In this document: positions 41,782 through 50,902 of the stretch, in pieces
Numbering within the stretch: the stretch's first letter is position 1
How the letters are laid out: each line of letters begins with the position of its first letter
Assembly (NCBI GenBank): GCA_947570615.1
Contig: CANOVJ010000001.1
Location: 79,758 to 143,757 of the forward strand
From: an uncultured Lachnospiraceae bacterium
Lineage (GTDB): Bacteria > Bacillota > Clostridia > Lachnospirales > Lachnospiraceae
Length of the DNA stretch: 64,000 bases
Direction of reading: 5' to 3'
Program-made: the position numbers and the translations under genes
The notes under the pieces: generated by a model
The model's database searches: none
The model's input: only the letters and a program-made list of their open reading frames with translations
What the model was told of the DNA's origin: nothing

Positions 41782-42678
41782 CTACTCCTTGATGGAGCCA
41801 ATCATAACGCCCGCCACGAAATATTTCTGTACAAATGGATAGATGCAGAAGATGGGCAGCGTGCCCACCACAATGACGGCATAATTCACTACCTTTGTGA
41901 GCATCACCGTAAGTCCCGAGCTTCCGCCGCCCGACTGGGAGGAAAGGATGGCCGCGCCCTGGGCGGTGGCGATCAGATCCTTGAGCACAAGTTGCAGGGG
42001 CCACAGATCTCTGTCCTGTAAGTAGATCATGGCGATGAAATAGCTGTTCCACTGGGCTACGATCAGAAACAGGGCGATCACAGCCAGGCTGGCTTTGGAC
42101 AGGGGATAGTAGACGGTGACGAGTATTTTAAAGGCCCCGGCTCCGTCCAGCTTCGCGCTCTCCTCCAGAGAGTCCGGGATGGAGCTGAAAAAGGTCCGCA
42201 TGATGATCAGATTCATGGGAGTGATACAGCCGGGAATGATTACCGACCATATGCTGTCCAGCAGGCCCAGCCTGGACATCAGGACGTAGTTGGGGATCAG
42301 CCCGCCATTGAACATCATGGTAAAGCTGATCAGGAACATGGCCGGGTTTTTAAACGCCAGATATTTTCTGGACAGGACATAGGCTCCCAGGGAGGTGAAG
42401 AAGACCCCGAGAACGGTCTGCACGGATACATACAGTAAGGTGTGGGCGTACCCCTTCCACACGGAGGAGGCTTTCATGACCTCCCGGTATCCGGCCAGGG
42501 AAAACTTTTTCGGCCACAGGACCAGCCCCCGGCTGGTGGAGAGCGCCACCGGGTCGGAGAGGGAGGACATGATCACGTGAATGATGGGAACCACGCAGAC
42601 AACGGAGATCAGGATAAGGATCACCGCGTTGGCCGCGAGAAATATTTTTCGGCTGGTGCTTTCTGTTCTCATACGCAT
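41782..42678 (-). CDS. Carbohydrate ABC transporter permease (LplC/YtcP type)
   Basis: This 298-residue permease has six membrane segments, the first at about 14-36. It has the EAA loop SIPDSLEESAKLDGAGAFKI near residue 170, which contacts the ATPase. It is typical of the LplC/YtcP group that pairs with LplB-type permeases and large LplA-type binding proteins. It is the last gene of a reverse-strand operon: binding protein, LplB, LplC. No ATPase gene is present nearby; such systems often share a common MsmX-type ATPase encoded elsewhere. The start is 11 bp from the LplB stop. Confidence 0.92.
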   Translation of the reverse strand: MRMRTESTSRKIFLAANAVILILISVVCVVPIIHVIMSSLSDPVALSTSRGLVLWPKKFSLAGYREVMKASSVWKGYAHTLLYVSVQTVLGVFFTSLGAYVLSRKYLAFKNPAMFLISFTMMFNGGLIPNYVLMSRLGLLDSIWSVIIPGCITPMNLIIMRTFFSSIPDSLEESAKLDGAGAFKILVTVYYPLSKASLAVIALFLIVAQWNSYFIAMIYLQDRDLWPLQLVLKDLIATAQGAAILSSQSGGGSSGLTVMLTKVVNYAVIVVGTLPIFCIYPFVQKYFVAGVMIGSIKE

Positions 42679-42688
42679 ACTCCTCCCG

Positions 42689-43615
42689 CTAGAACAGACT
42701 GGTGTCGCTGAACTTCTTCGCCAGTTTGTTGGTGATCAGTATCAGGGCAAAATTGATGACAGAGTTAAACATACCCACGGCGGTGGAATAACCGTAGTTG
42801 AATTCCTGCAGGCCTTTCCGGTAGACGAAGGTGGAGATCACGTCCGCCGTCTCGTAGATATTGGCGTTGTAGATCAGAATAATCTTTTCCGCTCCGATGG
42901 CAAGGAGGGATCCGCACTTAAGGATCAGCATGATAATGATGGTGGAGGAGATGGAGGGCAGTGTGATATGTAAGGTCTGCTTCCAGCGCCCCGCGCCGTC
43001 GATGGCGGCGGCTTCGTACAGATCCGGATTGACTCCTGAGAGCGCCGCCACGTAGATGATGCTGGAATACCCCAGTCCCTGCCACAGCTCGCTGATAATC
43101 ATGATGGAGCGGAAATACCGGGAATCCGAGAGCAGGTTTACCGACTGTCCGGTGACCATGCGCATGATGGTGCCTCCTACAAGTCCGTCGGAGGAGGTAA
43201 AGTCGATGATGATACCCGCCAGAACCACAAGGGAGATAAAGTAGGGCATGTAGGTGATGGTCTGGACGGCTTTCTTAAATCTCAGGCGCTGTACCTCGTT
43301 CAGCAGCAGCGCGAAGATGATCGGAAGAGGGAAGCAGATCAGCAGGCTCAACAGACTGAGTACCACGGTATTACGCAGGACTCTGGTAAAATAAACGCTC
43401 TGGAAGAAATCCTGGAAATTTTTCAGTCCCACAAATTTGCTCCCCAAAATCCCCTGGGCGGGCCTGAAATTTTCAAAGGCGATCACGAGGCCTCCCATGG
43501 GAATATAGGAAAATATGATAAAGTAAACTAAAACCGGCACAAGCATGAAATAATAGGCGCGGTTTTTCTTTAAATCGTGAATGAGGTAATGCTTCTTTTT
43601 CAAAGGGGCCTCCAT
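42689..43615 (-). CDS. Carbohydrate ABC transporter permease (LplB type)
   Basis: This 308-residue permease has six predicted membrane segments, the first at about 20-40, after a short basic cytoplasmic tail. The EAA loop is NPDLYEAAAIDGAGRWKQT around residue 215. It forms the heterodimeric channel with the LplC-type permease encoded 11 bp downstream. The upstream binding-protein gene is separated by a long hairpin (43725-43775), which could make the binding protein more abundant than the permeases. The sugar is unknown; the neighbouring GH43 and sialidase-like genes suggest plant or host glycan fragments. Confidence 0.92.
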   Translation of the reverse strand: MEAPLKKKHYLIHDLKKNRAYYFMLVPVLVYFIIFSYIPMGGLVIAFENFRPAQGILGSKFVGLKNFQDFFQSVYFTRVLRNTVVLSLLSLLICFPLPIIFALLLNEVQRLRFKKAVQTITYMPYFISLVVLAGIIIDFTSSDGLVGGTIMRMVTGQSVNLLSDSRYFRSIMIISELWQGLGYSSIIYVAALSGVNPDLYEAAAIDGAGRWKQTLHITLPSISSTIIIMLILKCGSLLAIGAEKIILIYNANIYETADVISTFVYRKGLQEFNYGYSTAVGMFNSVINFALILITNKLAKKFSDTSLF

Positions 43616-43724
43616 ATTCCGCCGACGCTCTGAAAGGAGCCGTTACCCGCAGGGGCATTGTCCTTCAGATATCAGCTTCTGAGAGAAGGGAACCTGACTG
43701 GGAAGCCGGATTCCCGTATGGCGT

Positions 43725-43775
43725 GGTGCGCGCGGCCTGCGGAGCCGAGAGCGCCGCAGATCCCGGCCGCACACC
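43725..43775. promoter_or_regulatory. Long GC-rich hairpin between binding-protein and permease genes
   Basis: Outer arms GGTG(CGC)GCGGCC (43725-43737) and GGCCGC(A)CACC (43765-43775), together with inner arms CTGCGG (43737-43742) and CCGCAG (43754-43759), form a stable stem without T run. It fits an mRNA-stabilising or processing element. Confidence 0.45.
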
Positions 43776-43782
43776 GGAGCGC

Positions 43783-45531
43783 CTATCTGTTGTTGTAGCG
43801 GTCGTACCCATCCTGATAAATCTGAATGGCGTTTTTGATTCCCATGGAATAGATTTCCTCTACCGTGCTGTCCCAGGCCGCCAGCGCCGCGTCGTCGATG
43901 ATGCACTTGATGGTCTGCTCCTGTACATAGGTGGAAATGTCGTTCATGATGGAGGCCGCCTCCAGCTCCTCGTCGGAGGTAAGGCTGTATACGGTGCTGT
44001 ACTGCTCAACGGATTCCGTCCAAACGCGATCCCATTCCTGGATACTTGCATCCTTGAACTGGAGATTTCGGTTTTTTTCCTGTCCGACGATACACAGGGC
44101 CAGAGCGCTGTACAGACGCCATGCGTCGGACGATCCTGTTTCAGCGTTCAGGACCAGGTCTGTGTAGGTGGGAATCCCGTTTTTCATGATATAGGCATCC
44201 CCTTCCACGCCGTAATTTGTTATGAGGATTCCTTCTTCGGAACAAAGGTAATCCAGAAATCTTATGGCCAGTTCTATATCTTTACAGTTGCTGGTAACTG
44301 CGATCCAGTTATTGCCGCCCGCATAAAGTTTTCCGACGGAAGTCCTCGCCAGACTGCCGTCTGCCAGCCTGGGGGCGGGAACGGCAACGGTTTCCCCTTT
44401 TTCGTTCTCGCTCTCCAGGGCGGCCACCATGGTGGGAAGGATTCCGTCCAGAGAGTAAACCGAACCGATTTCTCCGGAGCCGTACATGGCATAGATTGTA
44501 TTGGAGACGGATATCCAGGACCTGGTCATGAACTCAGGGTCAAGCAGACCTTCCTTATACCACCGGTTCATCATGGTCAGATAGTCCTTATAGCCTTCCT
44601 CAATGGCTCCATAGGTGATGGTTCCGTCCTCCTTTGCATAGAAGTTAATGTTGTTCATCCAGTCAACAGGAGCCTTGCAGATGCCAAAGGCGGCCAGAAG
44701 GGCCTGATCCATACCGGTACAGTTGATCATGGAGTAAGGAATTTCCACACCATGGTCTTTCATGGCGAGCAGAACCTCTTCCCATTCCTCCACTGTTTCG
44801 GGGACATTCAGACCAAGCTCATCAAGGATATCCTTCCGGATGGCCTGTCCCCACCACTGCAATTCCTTGTCATCATATTCCGGTTCATATAAATAGAAGG
44901 CGCAGGGGATTCTGTTGTTTAAAGTGGTCGCCTCCTTCCAGACCTGATCGTTTGCAGTGATTTCTCTGTAGTAGTTGGGCATCAGATCCTCCGCATAAGG
45001 TGTCAGGTCCACAAAGCACCCGTCGTCGATGGCCTGATCGAATCCTCCGGGATAGGCTATGGAGTTGTTTCCAATGATGAGATCAGGATAATTGCCGGAA
45101 GCGATCAGAAGATTGAACTGCGATTCCGACTCTCCATTGGCAGGAACGATGAAGTCAATCTCCACGTTTGTATCCTCGAAGAGCTTCTTATAAGCCTGGT
45201 TGTTTTTGATAATATCCTGCGTAAATGTCCCCGTAGTGAAGGGCGAAGAGCTTGCTACAAAAGCGGTAAGCGTCGTCTTCTCCTCGCATAAGGGAAGTTG
45301 TACGGTCGCGGAGGATGTTCCTTCCGTATCGGCAGTGTCTTCGCCCGATTCAGCTTCCGCAGCCTGCGATGCGCCGCCGGCCGTATCCTCCGTCTGTGCC
45401 TCGCCGCCTGACGCATCCTCGCTCTGACTGCTGCCCTGCGTCGTCTCAGTCTGGCCGTTTCCGCATCCGCTCAGCCCGGCCATGCAGATCACAAGGCCAA
45501 GGGCGATCCATCTTTTCAGTTTCTTTCTCAT
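43783..45531 (-). CDS. Extracellular sugar-binding lipoprotein (LplA type)
   Basis: This 582-residue binding lipoprotein of an ABC sugar importer has a signal peptide with lipobox GLSGC (Cys23) and a long Ser/Glu/Ala/Thr-rich linker (about 25-75). The family 1 extracellular solute-binding domain follows (about 80-580). The frame extends to 45648, but GGAGGT lies five bases before the ATG at 45531, which also gives a perfect signal peptide. It heads the reverse-strand operon with LplB and LplC permeases. The regulator gene upstream on the same strand ends about 160 bp away, with a terminator between. Expression is probably controlled by that membrane AraC regulator. Confidence 0.92.
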   Translation of the reverse strand: MRKKLKRWIALGLVICMAGLSGCGNGQTETTQGSSQSEDASGGEAQTEDTAGGASQAAEAESGEDTADTEGTSSATVQLPLCEEKTTLTAFVASSSPFTTGTFTQDIIKNNQAYKKLFEDTNVEIDFIVPANGESESQFNLLIASGNYPDLIIGNNSIAYPGGFDQAIDDGCFVDLTPYAEDLMPNYYREITANDQVWKEATTLNNRIPCAFYLYEPEYDDKELQWWGQAIRKDILDELGLNVPETVEEWEEVLLAMKDHGVEIPYSMINCTGMDQALLAAFGICKAPVDWMNNINFYAKEDGTITYGAIEEGYKDYLTMMNRWYKEGLLDPEFMTRSWISVSNTIYAMYGSGEIGSVYSLDGILPTMVAALESENEKGETVAVPAPRLADGSLARTSVGKLYAGGNNWIAVTSNCKDIELAIRFLDYLCSEEGILITNYGVEGDAYIMKNGIPTYTDLVLNAETGSSDAWRLYSALALCIVGQEKNRNLQFKDASIQEWDRVWTESVEQYSTVYSLTSDEELEAASIMNDISTYVQEQTIKCIIDDAALAAWDSTVEEIYSMGIKNAIQIYQDGYDRYNNR

Positions 45532-45593
45532 AGTTACCTCCATTTCTGTTTCTGGTGTCGTGTCCTGTCTGGAACATCTAAAAACTAACATAT

Positions 45594-45634
45594 AAAAAAT
45601 CCCCTTTCCAGTTTCAAATACTGGAAAAAGGGCC
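45594..45634 (-). terminator. Terminator of the AraC/YesN regulator gene
   Basis: Read on the reverse strand, CCCTTTTTCCAG pairs with CTGGAAAGGGG around TATTTGAAA and is followed by ATTTTTT. The sugar-binding protein promoter may overlap it (TTGAAA, 17 bp, TATATG). Confidence 0.65.
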
Positions 45635-45643
45635 AAAAAAAAT

Positions 45644-45663
45644 GACACTTTCCGGAATGTGTC
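45644..45663. promoter_or_regulatory. 20-bp palindrome upstream of the sugar-binding protein gene
   Basis: GACACTTTCCGGAATGTGTC is an imperfect palindrome. A related half, GTCCGGAAAGCGTC, lies next to it (45671-45684). A nearly identical palindrome occurs at 60394-60413. Position upstream of a predicted promoter fits an activator site. Confidence 0.4.
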
Positions 45664-45693
45664 AGAATCAGTCCGGAAAGCGTCCGAAAAATG

Positions 45694-47757
45694 TCATTTC
45701 TTTACTTGTTTTCTGTATTCGCTGGGGGTGAGCTCCTCGTACTGGCGGAAAATACGGATCATGGTGCGGTAGGAGTAAAAGCCCGCCTGTTCGGAGATCT
45801 CACGGATGTTCAGATCTGTGTGCTCCATCAGGTATTTGGTGTGAGCCACCCGCTTGCGGTTGATATAACCGGATACCTGCATGCCGTAATCCTTTTTCAC
45901 CAGCCGGGACACATACCCTTCTGTAATCTGAAACTCTGCAGCGATCATGCCCAGGGAGAGATTGGGGTTGAAGATGTTCTGGTCGATAAATTTCAGGATA
46001 TCCTGCGTCCTTTTGGCGGAGCCCTTTCCCTTCTCCGGAGAAAGCTCTGAAAGCGGCGGGATCTGTGCGCCGTCCGCATCCTCCTCCTCTTTTCCTGACG
46101 GAGAAAAGAAGCGGCCCGGTTCCGGTTCTTCTTCCCCGTCGCGATCGTCTGTCCTTGCGGCAGGCGGCGGGCTGTTCCAGTTCCCCATCTCCGAAAGGCA
46201 GTCCATGTAGGCATCCTTAAGCTGGAAGGCTCCGAAATACACTTTACTGGTAAAACAGGTGATATCCAGATTGAATTTTTTCTTAAGGATCCCCCTGATC
46301 CGGCTGTTTAAGACGGAGAGCTCCTTTTCCAGACGACGTTCATCCGGCCCGGAGGGGTAATTGAGGATGAAAATAATCTGGTTGTCGCACTCCACCGGAT
46401 AGACGAAGTCGAATTTTTCCCGCAAACACTCCTCGCCGATATTCTGGATCAGAAAGTGCAGAAGATCCACCGTGCCCGCCTCCGCGACGGGATTTTCCTC
46501 AAAAAACAGGTTGGAGTAGTCGTCCACAGACCAGAGGGCGATTCGGTAATTTTCATGGGGAAAGGACAGCTCATACTGCCCCAGGCTTTCGAGAATGTCC
46601 GACTCTTCCTTATAATATCCCTTCAGCATCCGGTTGAAAATATTGTTGGTGATGATGGCCTTCTCCTGCTCTAACTGATTTTTCAGCATATATTTTTCAC
46701 GGATCAGCTCACGGTAGGACTCCTCCAGATAGTGGAAGGTGATATCGTTGTGGGAGAGATTGTCCATTCGCTCCCTGCGGATGCTCTCAGCCAGCTTCAG
46801 AACCGGATTAAAATTTTTGCGGGCGAGGTGGAAGGCCGCCGCCACGCAGATCAGCAGGCTCATGATGAAATAAAATCCGTACAGGTACCGGCTCTTTTTC
46901 AGATCGCTGAAAAACAGATCCCTTCTGACGCCGTAATAGTAGCGCCAGCTTCCCGCCTGGGAGGGCTCCTGGGTGATCAGCCAGGAGCTGCCGTCCAGGA
47001 AGAGATTCTGCCGTTTCCCTGTCCTGTCCAGCGCGCCGGAGGTTTCCCCGCTCTCCAGCCGGCGGTTTCGGATATCCCAGGCCTGTCCGCCGCTTATCAG
47101 AATACCGCCCATCCGTCCGTCCGACTCGGAAAAGACGTCCTTTCCCGGCAGGCAGGAGATGAGGATATATCCGGTGGGATTGCGGATATCGTCTGTGACG
47201 ATCACACTGTAAAAGTAAAGACTGGAAGCGCCCTGCTCATTTTCAAATACCAGCACGGGGGAGGTCGTGGTTTTGAGAAGCTCCCAGAACGCCTCCCGGT
47301 CCATCCCGAAAATATCCTCGTAGTGAAAAAGGGCGGTGTCCTGGGCGTTGGCTCCGTGAGCGGTGGAGATCAGATATCCGTTTTTCTCGGAGAAGAGATA
47401 AATATCCTCGATGGCGGTATCCTGGGCCTTGTTGGTGCGCAAAAAGTCAAAGGCAGCCTTTGTGTTGATCCTCTCGTCCGCGTTCAGCACGCTTTCGCTG
47501 TCCAGAAATCTCACCACATGCTCTTCCTTTATGATGCTGGAAATCCTCTGCTGAACGGACCTGATTTCCCCGTCGCAGATATACTTCATCTGTAATACCG
47601 CTTCCCGCTCCAGATTGTAAAGCTCGCTCTTTAAAAGCCGGTCGCTGAAGGCTTGCAGCAAAACGCTCAGCAGCATGGGGATGCTGAAAATAATGATATA
47701 GGAGATGAGCCAGGAATATAAAACCTTCCCGGCGTATTTCTTTCGCAGGCCTCTCAT
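45694..47757 (-). CDS. Membrane-bound AraC-family regulator with extracellular sensor (YesN-like)
   Basis: This 687-residue one-component regulator has a membrane segment at about 14-36, an extracellular sensor domain of about 250 residues and a second membrane segment (about 290-312) followed by a HAMP-like stretch. The large cytoplasmic region ends in an AraC-type double helix-turn-helix (about 585-685). The HTH blocks are LSLGMIAAEFQITEGYVSRL and LNIREISEQAGFYSYRTMIR. Proteins of this build sense extracellular sugars or binding-protein complexes and activate adjacent ABC transporter genes. GGAGGGACC lies before the ATG. The sialidase-like frame upstream on the same strand runs 311 bases into this gene in another frame, which is unusual. 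Confidence 0.9.
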   Translation of the reverse strand: MRGLRKKYAGKVLYSWLISYIIIFSIPMLLSVLLQAFSDRLLKSELYNLEREAVLQMKYICDGEIRSVQQRISSIIKEEHVVRFLDSESVLNADERINTKAAFDFLRTNKAQDTAIEDIYLFSEKNGYLISTAHGANAQDTALFHYEDIFGMDREAFWELLKTTTSPVLVFENEQGASSLYFYSVIVTDDIRNPTGYILISCLPGKDVFSESDGRMGGILISGGQAWDIRNRRLESGETSGALDRTGKRQNLFLDGSSWLITQEPSQAGSWRYYYGVRRDLFFSDLKKSRYLYGFYFIMSLLICVAAAFHLARKNFNPVLKLAESIRRERMDNLSHNDITFHYLEESYRELIREKYMLKNQLEQEKAIITNNIFNRMLKGYYKEESDILESLGQYELSFPHENYRIALWSVDDYSNLFFEENPVAEAGTVDLLHFLIQNIGEECLREKFDFVYPVECDNQIIFILNYPSGPDERRLEKELSVLNSRIRGILKKKFNLDITCFTSKVYFGAFQLKDAYMDCLSEMGNWNSPPPAARTDDRDGEEEPEPGRFFSPSGKEEEDADGAQIPPLSELSPEKGKGSAKRTQDILKFIDQNIFNPNLSLGMIAAEFQITEGYVSRLVKKDYGMQVSGYINRKRVAHTKYLMEHTDLNIREISEQAGFYSYRTMIRIFRQYEELTPSEYRKQVKK

Positions 47758-48970
47758 GGTGGTCCCTCCGTTTCAGGTGTTGATTTCTCTGTCCGGGCCG
47801 GGGCGAACTCACCTCCGGCAGGGAAGGGTCTCCCTCCGCTCCGGGAAGCGTCCTCTCTCCCCGGATCCAGGCCTCGTCCACGCAGACATATTTAATACAG
47901 CGGCGCTCCCTCCAGCTGTAGGCGGCGTGGATTTTGCCGTCCTTTCCCTGCATCATCACAGGATACTCATATCGTCTGTTGTTGATGTCGTTGTGTTCCC
48001 CAACGAAGCCCTCGCCCATCTCAATGATCCGCTTATAGGGCCAGGTCCTGCCGCCGTCGTCGGAGATGGCGAAGGTGACGGGGCAGCGCTGGTGGGGCCA
48101 TACCGCCCTGGAGGGATCGTCGTTAAAGAGCAGCGCGTTGTAGACGATGACCAGACTCCCGCTCTTTAGCCGGATGGCGGAGATGGAGGAGTTGTTGTTG
48201 GGCAGGCAGGTGCGCACGGGCTCGCTGAAGGTCTCCCCGAAGTCCTTGCTGAGAGCCATGTAAATATTGTCCGCAAAGCGGCTCCTGAAAAACGCGGTCA
48301 CTTCTCCGGGGGCGGTCTCAACGAGGTTGGCGTGTACCCGCCCCGCGCTGCCCGGGATCTCCACAGCCCGCCAGGATCCGCCCTGATCGTCGGAAATCTG
48401 CACCAGAGAGATATCGCTGGCGCATCTGGTCTCATCCGGGAAACAGATCCAGTTTCCGAAAATCCATCTTCCGTTGGAAAGAATCTGGATTTTCTGGCGG
48501 CAGAAGGAGCCGGGGCGGGAAAACAGGGTTTGGGAAGGTCCCCAGGTATATCCGTTGTCCGTGGAGATCTGCCGGCGGATTTCTGCGGTGTACTGCAGAT
48601 TAAAGTAAGGGGTATTCTCCGGCGCGATGGCCTTCTGGGCGGTATAGATCAGCCAGATCTCCCCGCCCGGCGTAAGGAAAAGGAAGGGATTCTGCTCCGG
48701 GCGGGAGGGATCGTCGGAGACGACCTTCCCCATGCTCCATGCGCTTTCCCCGGCCTTCAGTCTGGAAACCACGATGGAGATGTCCGCCTTTCCCTCGTCG
48801 CTTCCCGCGAACCAGCAGGCCAGCAGATCCCCGTCTGGAAGCTCCGGCAGATCGGCCGCGTGGACGGACGCAAACTGGTTGGGGATCAGCGCCTCCACCG
48901 TTTCCGGAAGGTTGTTGTGACAGAGCCTGCCATCCTGCGGCAGGACGCCCGTTTCCATGTATTGTCTCAT
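47447..48970 (-). CDS. Sialidase-like BNR-repeat protein (exo-alpha-sialidase family)
   Basis: This cytoplasmic protein has no signal peptide. A beta-propeller (about residues 10-395) carries four Asp-box motifs of type S-x-D-x-G-x-(T/S)-W/F: STDNGYTW, SDDQGGSW, SKDFGETF and SDDGGRTW. Such BNR_2 proteins are annotated as sialidases, but several act on other uronic or deoxy sugars, and I cannot confirm sialidase active-site arginines. The natural domain end is near KYVCVDEAWI (about 47870). After that the frame continues another 135 residues of low-quality, His/Arg-rich sequence into the regulator gene. The real stop may have been lost by a frameshift, or the tail is an artefact. An upstream extension of the frame antisense to GH43 was discarded; the start at 48970 is a best guess. 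Confidence 0.75.
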   Translation of the reverse strand: MRQYMETGVLPQDGRLCHNNLPETVEALIPNQFASVHAADLPELPDGDLLACWFAGSDEGKADISIVVSRLKAGESAWSMGKVVSDDPSRPEQNPFLFLTPGGEIWLIYTAQKAIAPENTPYFNLQYTAEIRRQISTDNGYTWGPSQTLFSRPGSFCRQKIQILSNGRWIFGNWICFPDETRCASDISLVQISDDQGGSWRAVEIPGSAGRVHANLVETAPGEVTAFFRSRFADNIYMALSKDFGETFSEPVRTCLPNNNSSISAIRLKSGSLVIVYNALLFNDDPSRAVWPHQRCPVTFAISDDGGRTWPYKRIIEMGEGFVGEHNDINNRRYEYPVMMQGKDGKIHAAYSWRERRCIKYVCVDEAWIRGERTLPGAEGDPSLPEVSSPRPGQRNQHLKRRDHHERPAKEIRREGFIFLAHLLYHYFQHPHAAERFAASLQRPAFKERALQSGAGSGITDEVYLRRGNQVRSAEDFQHHKGRACGEISGQRKRAERGREDQHKGCL

Positions 48971-49180
48971 AAAACTGCATGCCCCTTTCCGAAAAAACTG
49001 ATTATTTATATTATTACAATTTAATTTGTAAATAGCAACATAAAAACGGATGCAATTCACAGGGGATATGATAAAATAAAAGACAGCCGGGCAAGTGGGC
49101 CGGCAGGATGCGCCCGGAGTGAAGGGCTGATATAAGGAATCTTTTAACTGACGCTGCCCGCGCGGCAGAAGGGAGCATAT

Positions 49181-50848
49181 ATGAGCGAAACCATCAAAAA
49201 CCCCATCCTCCGGGGATTCCACCCGGATCCTTCCATCATTCGAGTGGAGGACGACTACTACATTGCAACCTCCACCTTTGAGTGGTGGCCGGGGGTGCGT
49301 CTGCACCATTCCAGGGATCTGATCGCCTGGGAGCTGATCGGGTATCCTCTGACCCGCATTTCCCAGCTCGATCTGCGGGGCGTGGGCGCATCCCAGGGAA
49401 TATGGGCACCCTGCCTGACATACGATCAGGGAATCTTTTATCTTGTGTACACCATTGTAAAATCCTTTTACTGCAACATGTACGACACGGAAAATTATCT
49501 GGTGACGGCCAGAGACATCCGCGGCCCCTGGTCGGAGCCGGTCTTCCTCAACAGCTTCGGGTTTGACCCTTCCATGTTCCACGATGAGGACGGGCGCAAA
49601 TATATCGTCAGCATGGCGACAGATCACCGGGTTCCGCAGAAGTACGCCGGACGGCTGACGCTTCAGGAATATGATCCGGTGAAAAAGGCCATGGCGGGCC
49701 CTGCCAGGGATATTTACAGGGGAGAGAGGATCTTTCTTGAGGGGCCCCATATTTTCAGGCGTCAGGGCTGGTACTATCTGTTCGCGGCGGATTCGGGAAC
49801 CGGTGAGGCCCACGGACAGTCCATTCTCCGCTCCCGCAGTGTGTGGGGGCCCTATGAAATGTTCCGGGATGACTTTATGGAGAGAACGGATGAGAACGAG
49901 GCGTATTCCATCCTGACCAGCAGACATCATGAGGATATCCTGCTGCAGAAGAGCGGCCACTGTGATCTGGTGGAGACGAAGAATGGCGAATGGTACATGG
50001 TACACCTGTGCGGCAGAGCCTGCGCAGACCGAAATCCAGAGGACGCCAGGCGTTTTCCGGGAAGCCGCCGTTATATGATGGGGAGGGAAACCGCCATACA
50101 GAAAATCAGATGGAGAGAGGATGGCTGGCCGGTGCTGGAGGCGGGAGGGGTGACGCCCCGCAGTGAAGTGCCCGCTCCGGATTTGCCCGCTCCGGGCATG
50201 GATTCGGGAGAGGGGAACGGGTCTTTCGCGGAGCCCTTTGTCCGGGATGATTTTGACGGCGGGATACTTTCCCTGGACTATCAGTCTCTGCGCGTCCCCA
50301 TGGACGGGCATTACCTGTCCCTGTCCGCCAGGCCGGGATGGCTTCGGATGTACGGGCGCAGCGGCCTCTCCTCCCGATACTCCCAGACGCTGATCGCCCG
50401 CAGGATGAGGGAATATCATATGAGCGCGTCCGCCTGCCTGGAGTTTGAGCCGGATATTTTCAAGCAGATGGCAGGACTGATCTTTCTCTATGATTCGGAC
50501 AACTATCTGTATCTCCACGTATCCAGGGACGAGGACGTTGGAAAATGCATCACCCTTTTAAGGGCGGAGAACAAAAAATACGAATACCTTGCAGATTATC
50601 TTCCTGTCAGGGAAAATGAGGCTGTGTATCTCAGGATGGAAACGGAAAATGCCTGGACGCAGTTTTTCTACGGTTACTCGGAAACGGAATGGCAGGCCAT
50701 CGGGCCGCGGGTGAACGCCAGCTTTTTATCCGACGAGGCCTGCGACGAGGGCTGGTTTACCGGGGCGATGATCGGGATCTGCGCTCAGGATCTGACCGGG
50801 TTCGGGAAGCATGCGGATTTTGACTGGTTTGAGGTAAAGACGTTATAA
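49181..50848 (+). CDS. Glycoside hydrolase family 43 (beta-xylosidase/alpha-L-arabinofuranosidase-like)
   Basis: This 555-residue enzyme has no signal peptide. The five-bladed propeller (about 1-320) begins with NPILRGFHPDPSI, in which the Asp is the catalytic base. It continues with SFGFDPSMFHDEDG (pKa-modulating Asp) and FLEGPHIF with the general-acid Glu. A C-terminal beta-sandwich (about 350-555) is typical of the xylosidase subfamilies. It would act inside the cell on xylo- or arabino-oligosaccharides. GAAGGGAGC precedes the ATG. It is transcribed divergently from the sialidase-like/AraC/Lpl group, and the about 210-bp divergent gap presumably holds shared control. Confidence 0.92.
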   Translation: MSETIKNPILRGFHPDPSIIRVEDDYYIATSTFEWWPGVRLHHSRDLIAWELIGYPLTRISQLDLRGVGASQGIWAPCLTYDQGIFYLVYTIVKSFYCNMYDTENYLVTARDIRGPWSEPVFLNSFGFDPSMFHDEDGRKYIVSMATDHRVPQKYAGRLTLQEYDPVKKAMAGPARDIYRGERIFLEGPHIFRRQGWYYLFAADSGTGEAHGQSILRSRSVWGPYEMFRDDFMERTDENEAYSILTSRHHEDILLQKSGHCDLVETKNGEWYMVHLCGRACADRNPEDARRFPGSRRYMMGRETAIQKIRWREDGWPVLEAGGVTPRSEVPAPDLPAPGMDSGEGNGSFAEPFVRDDFDGGILSLDYQSLRVPMDGHYLSLSARPGWLRMYGRSGLSSRYSQTLIARRMREYHMSASACLEFEPDIFKQMAGLIFLYDSDNYLYLHVSRDEDVGKCITLLRAENKKYEYLADYLPVRENEAVYLRMETENAWTQFFYGYSETEWQAIGPRVNASFLSDEACDEGWFTGAMIGICAQDLTGFGKHADFDWFEVKTL

Positions 50849-50902
50849 ATCAGTCCCGGTCTGTCCCTGATACAACGGATCGAAAAACAGGAGGGAACAA
50901 AA

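Noticed and set aside
48971-50518. Long reverse-strand frame upstream of the sialidase-like gene (part of a 1023-codon open frame)
   Set aside because: It is antisense to a well-supported GH43 gene and shows no family motifs; the sialidase-like homology begins only near 48970.
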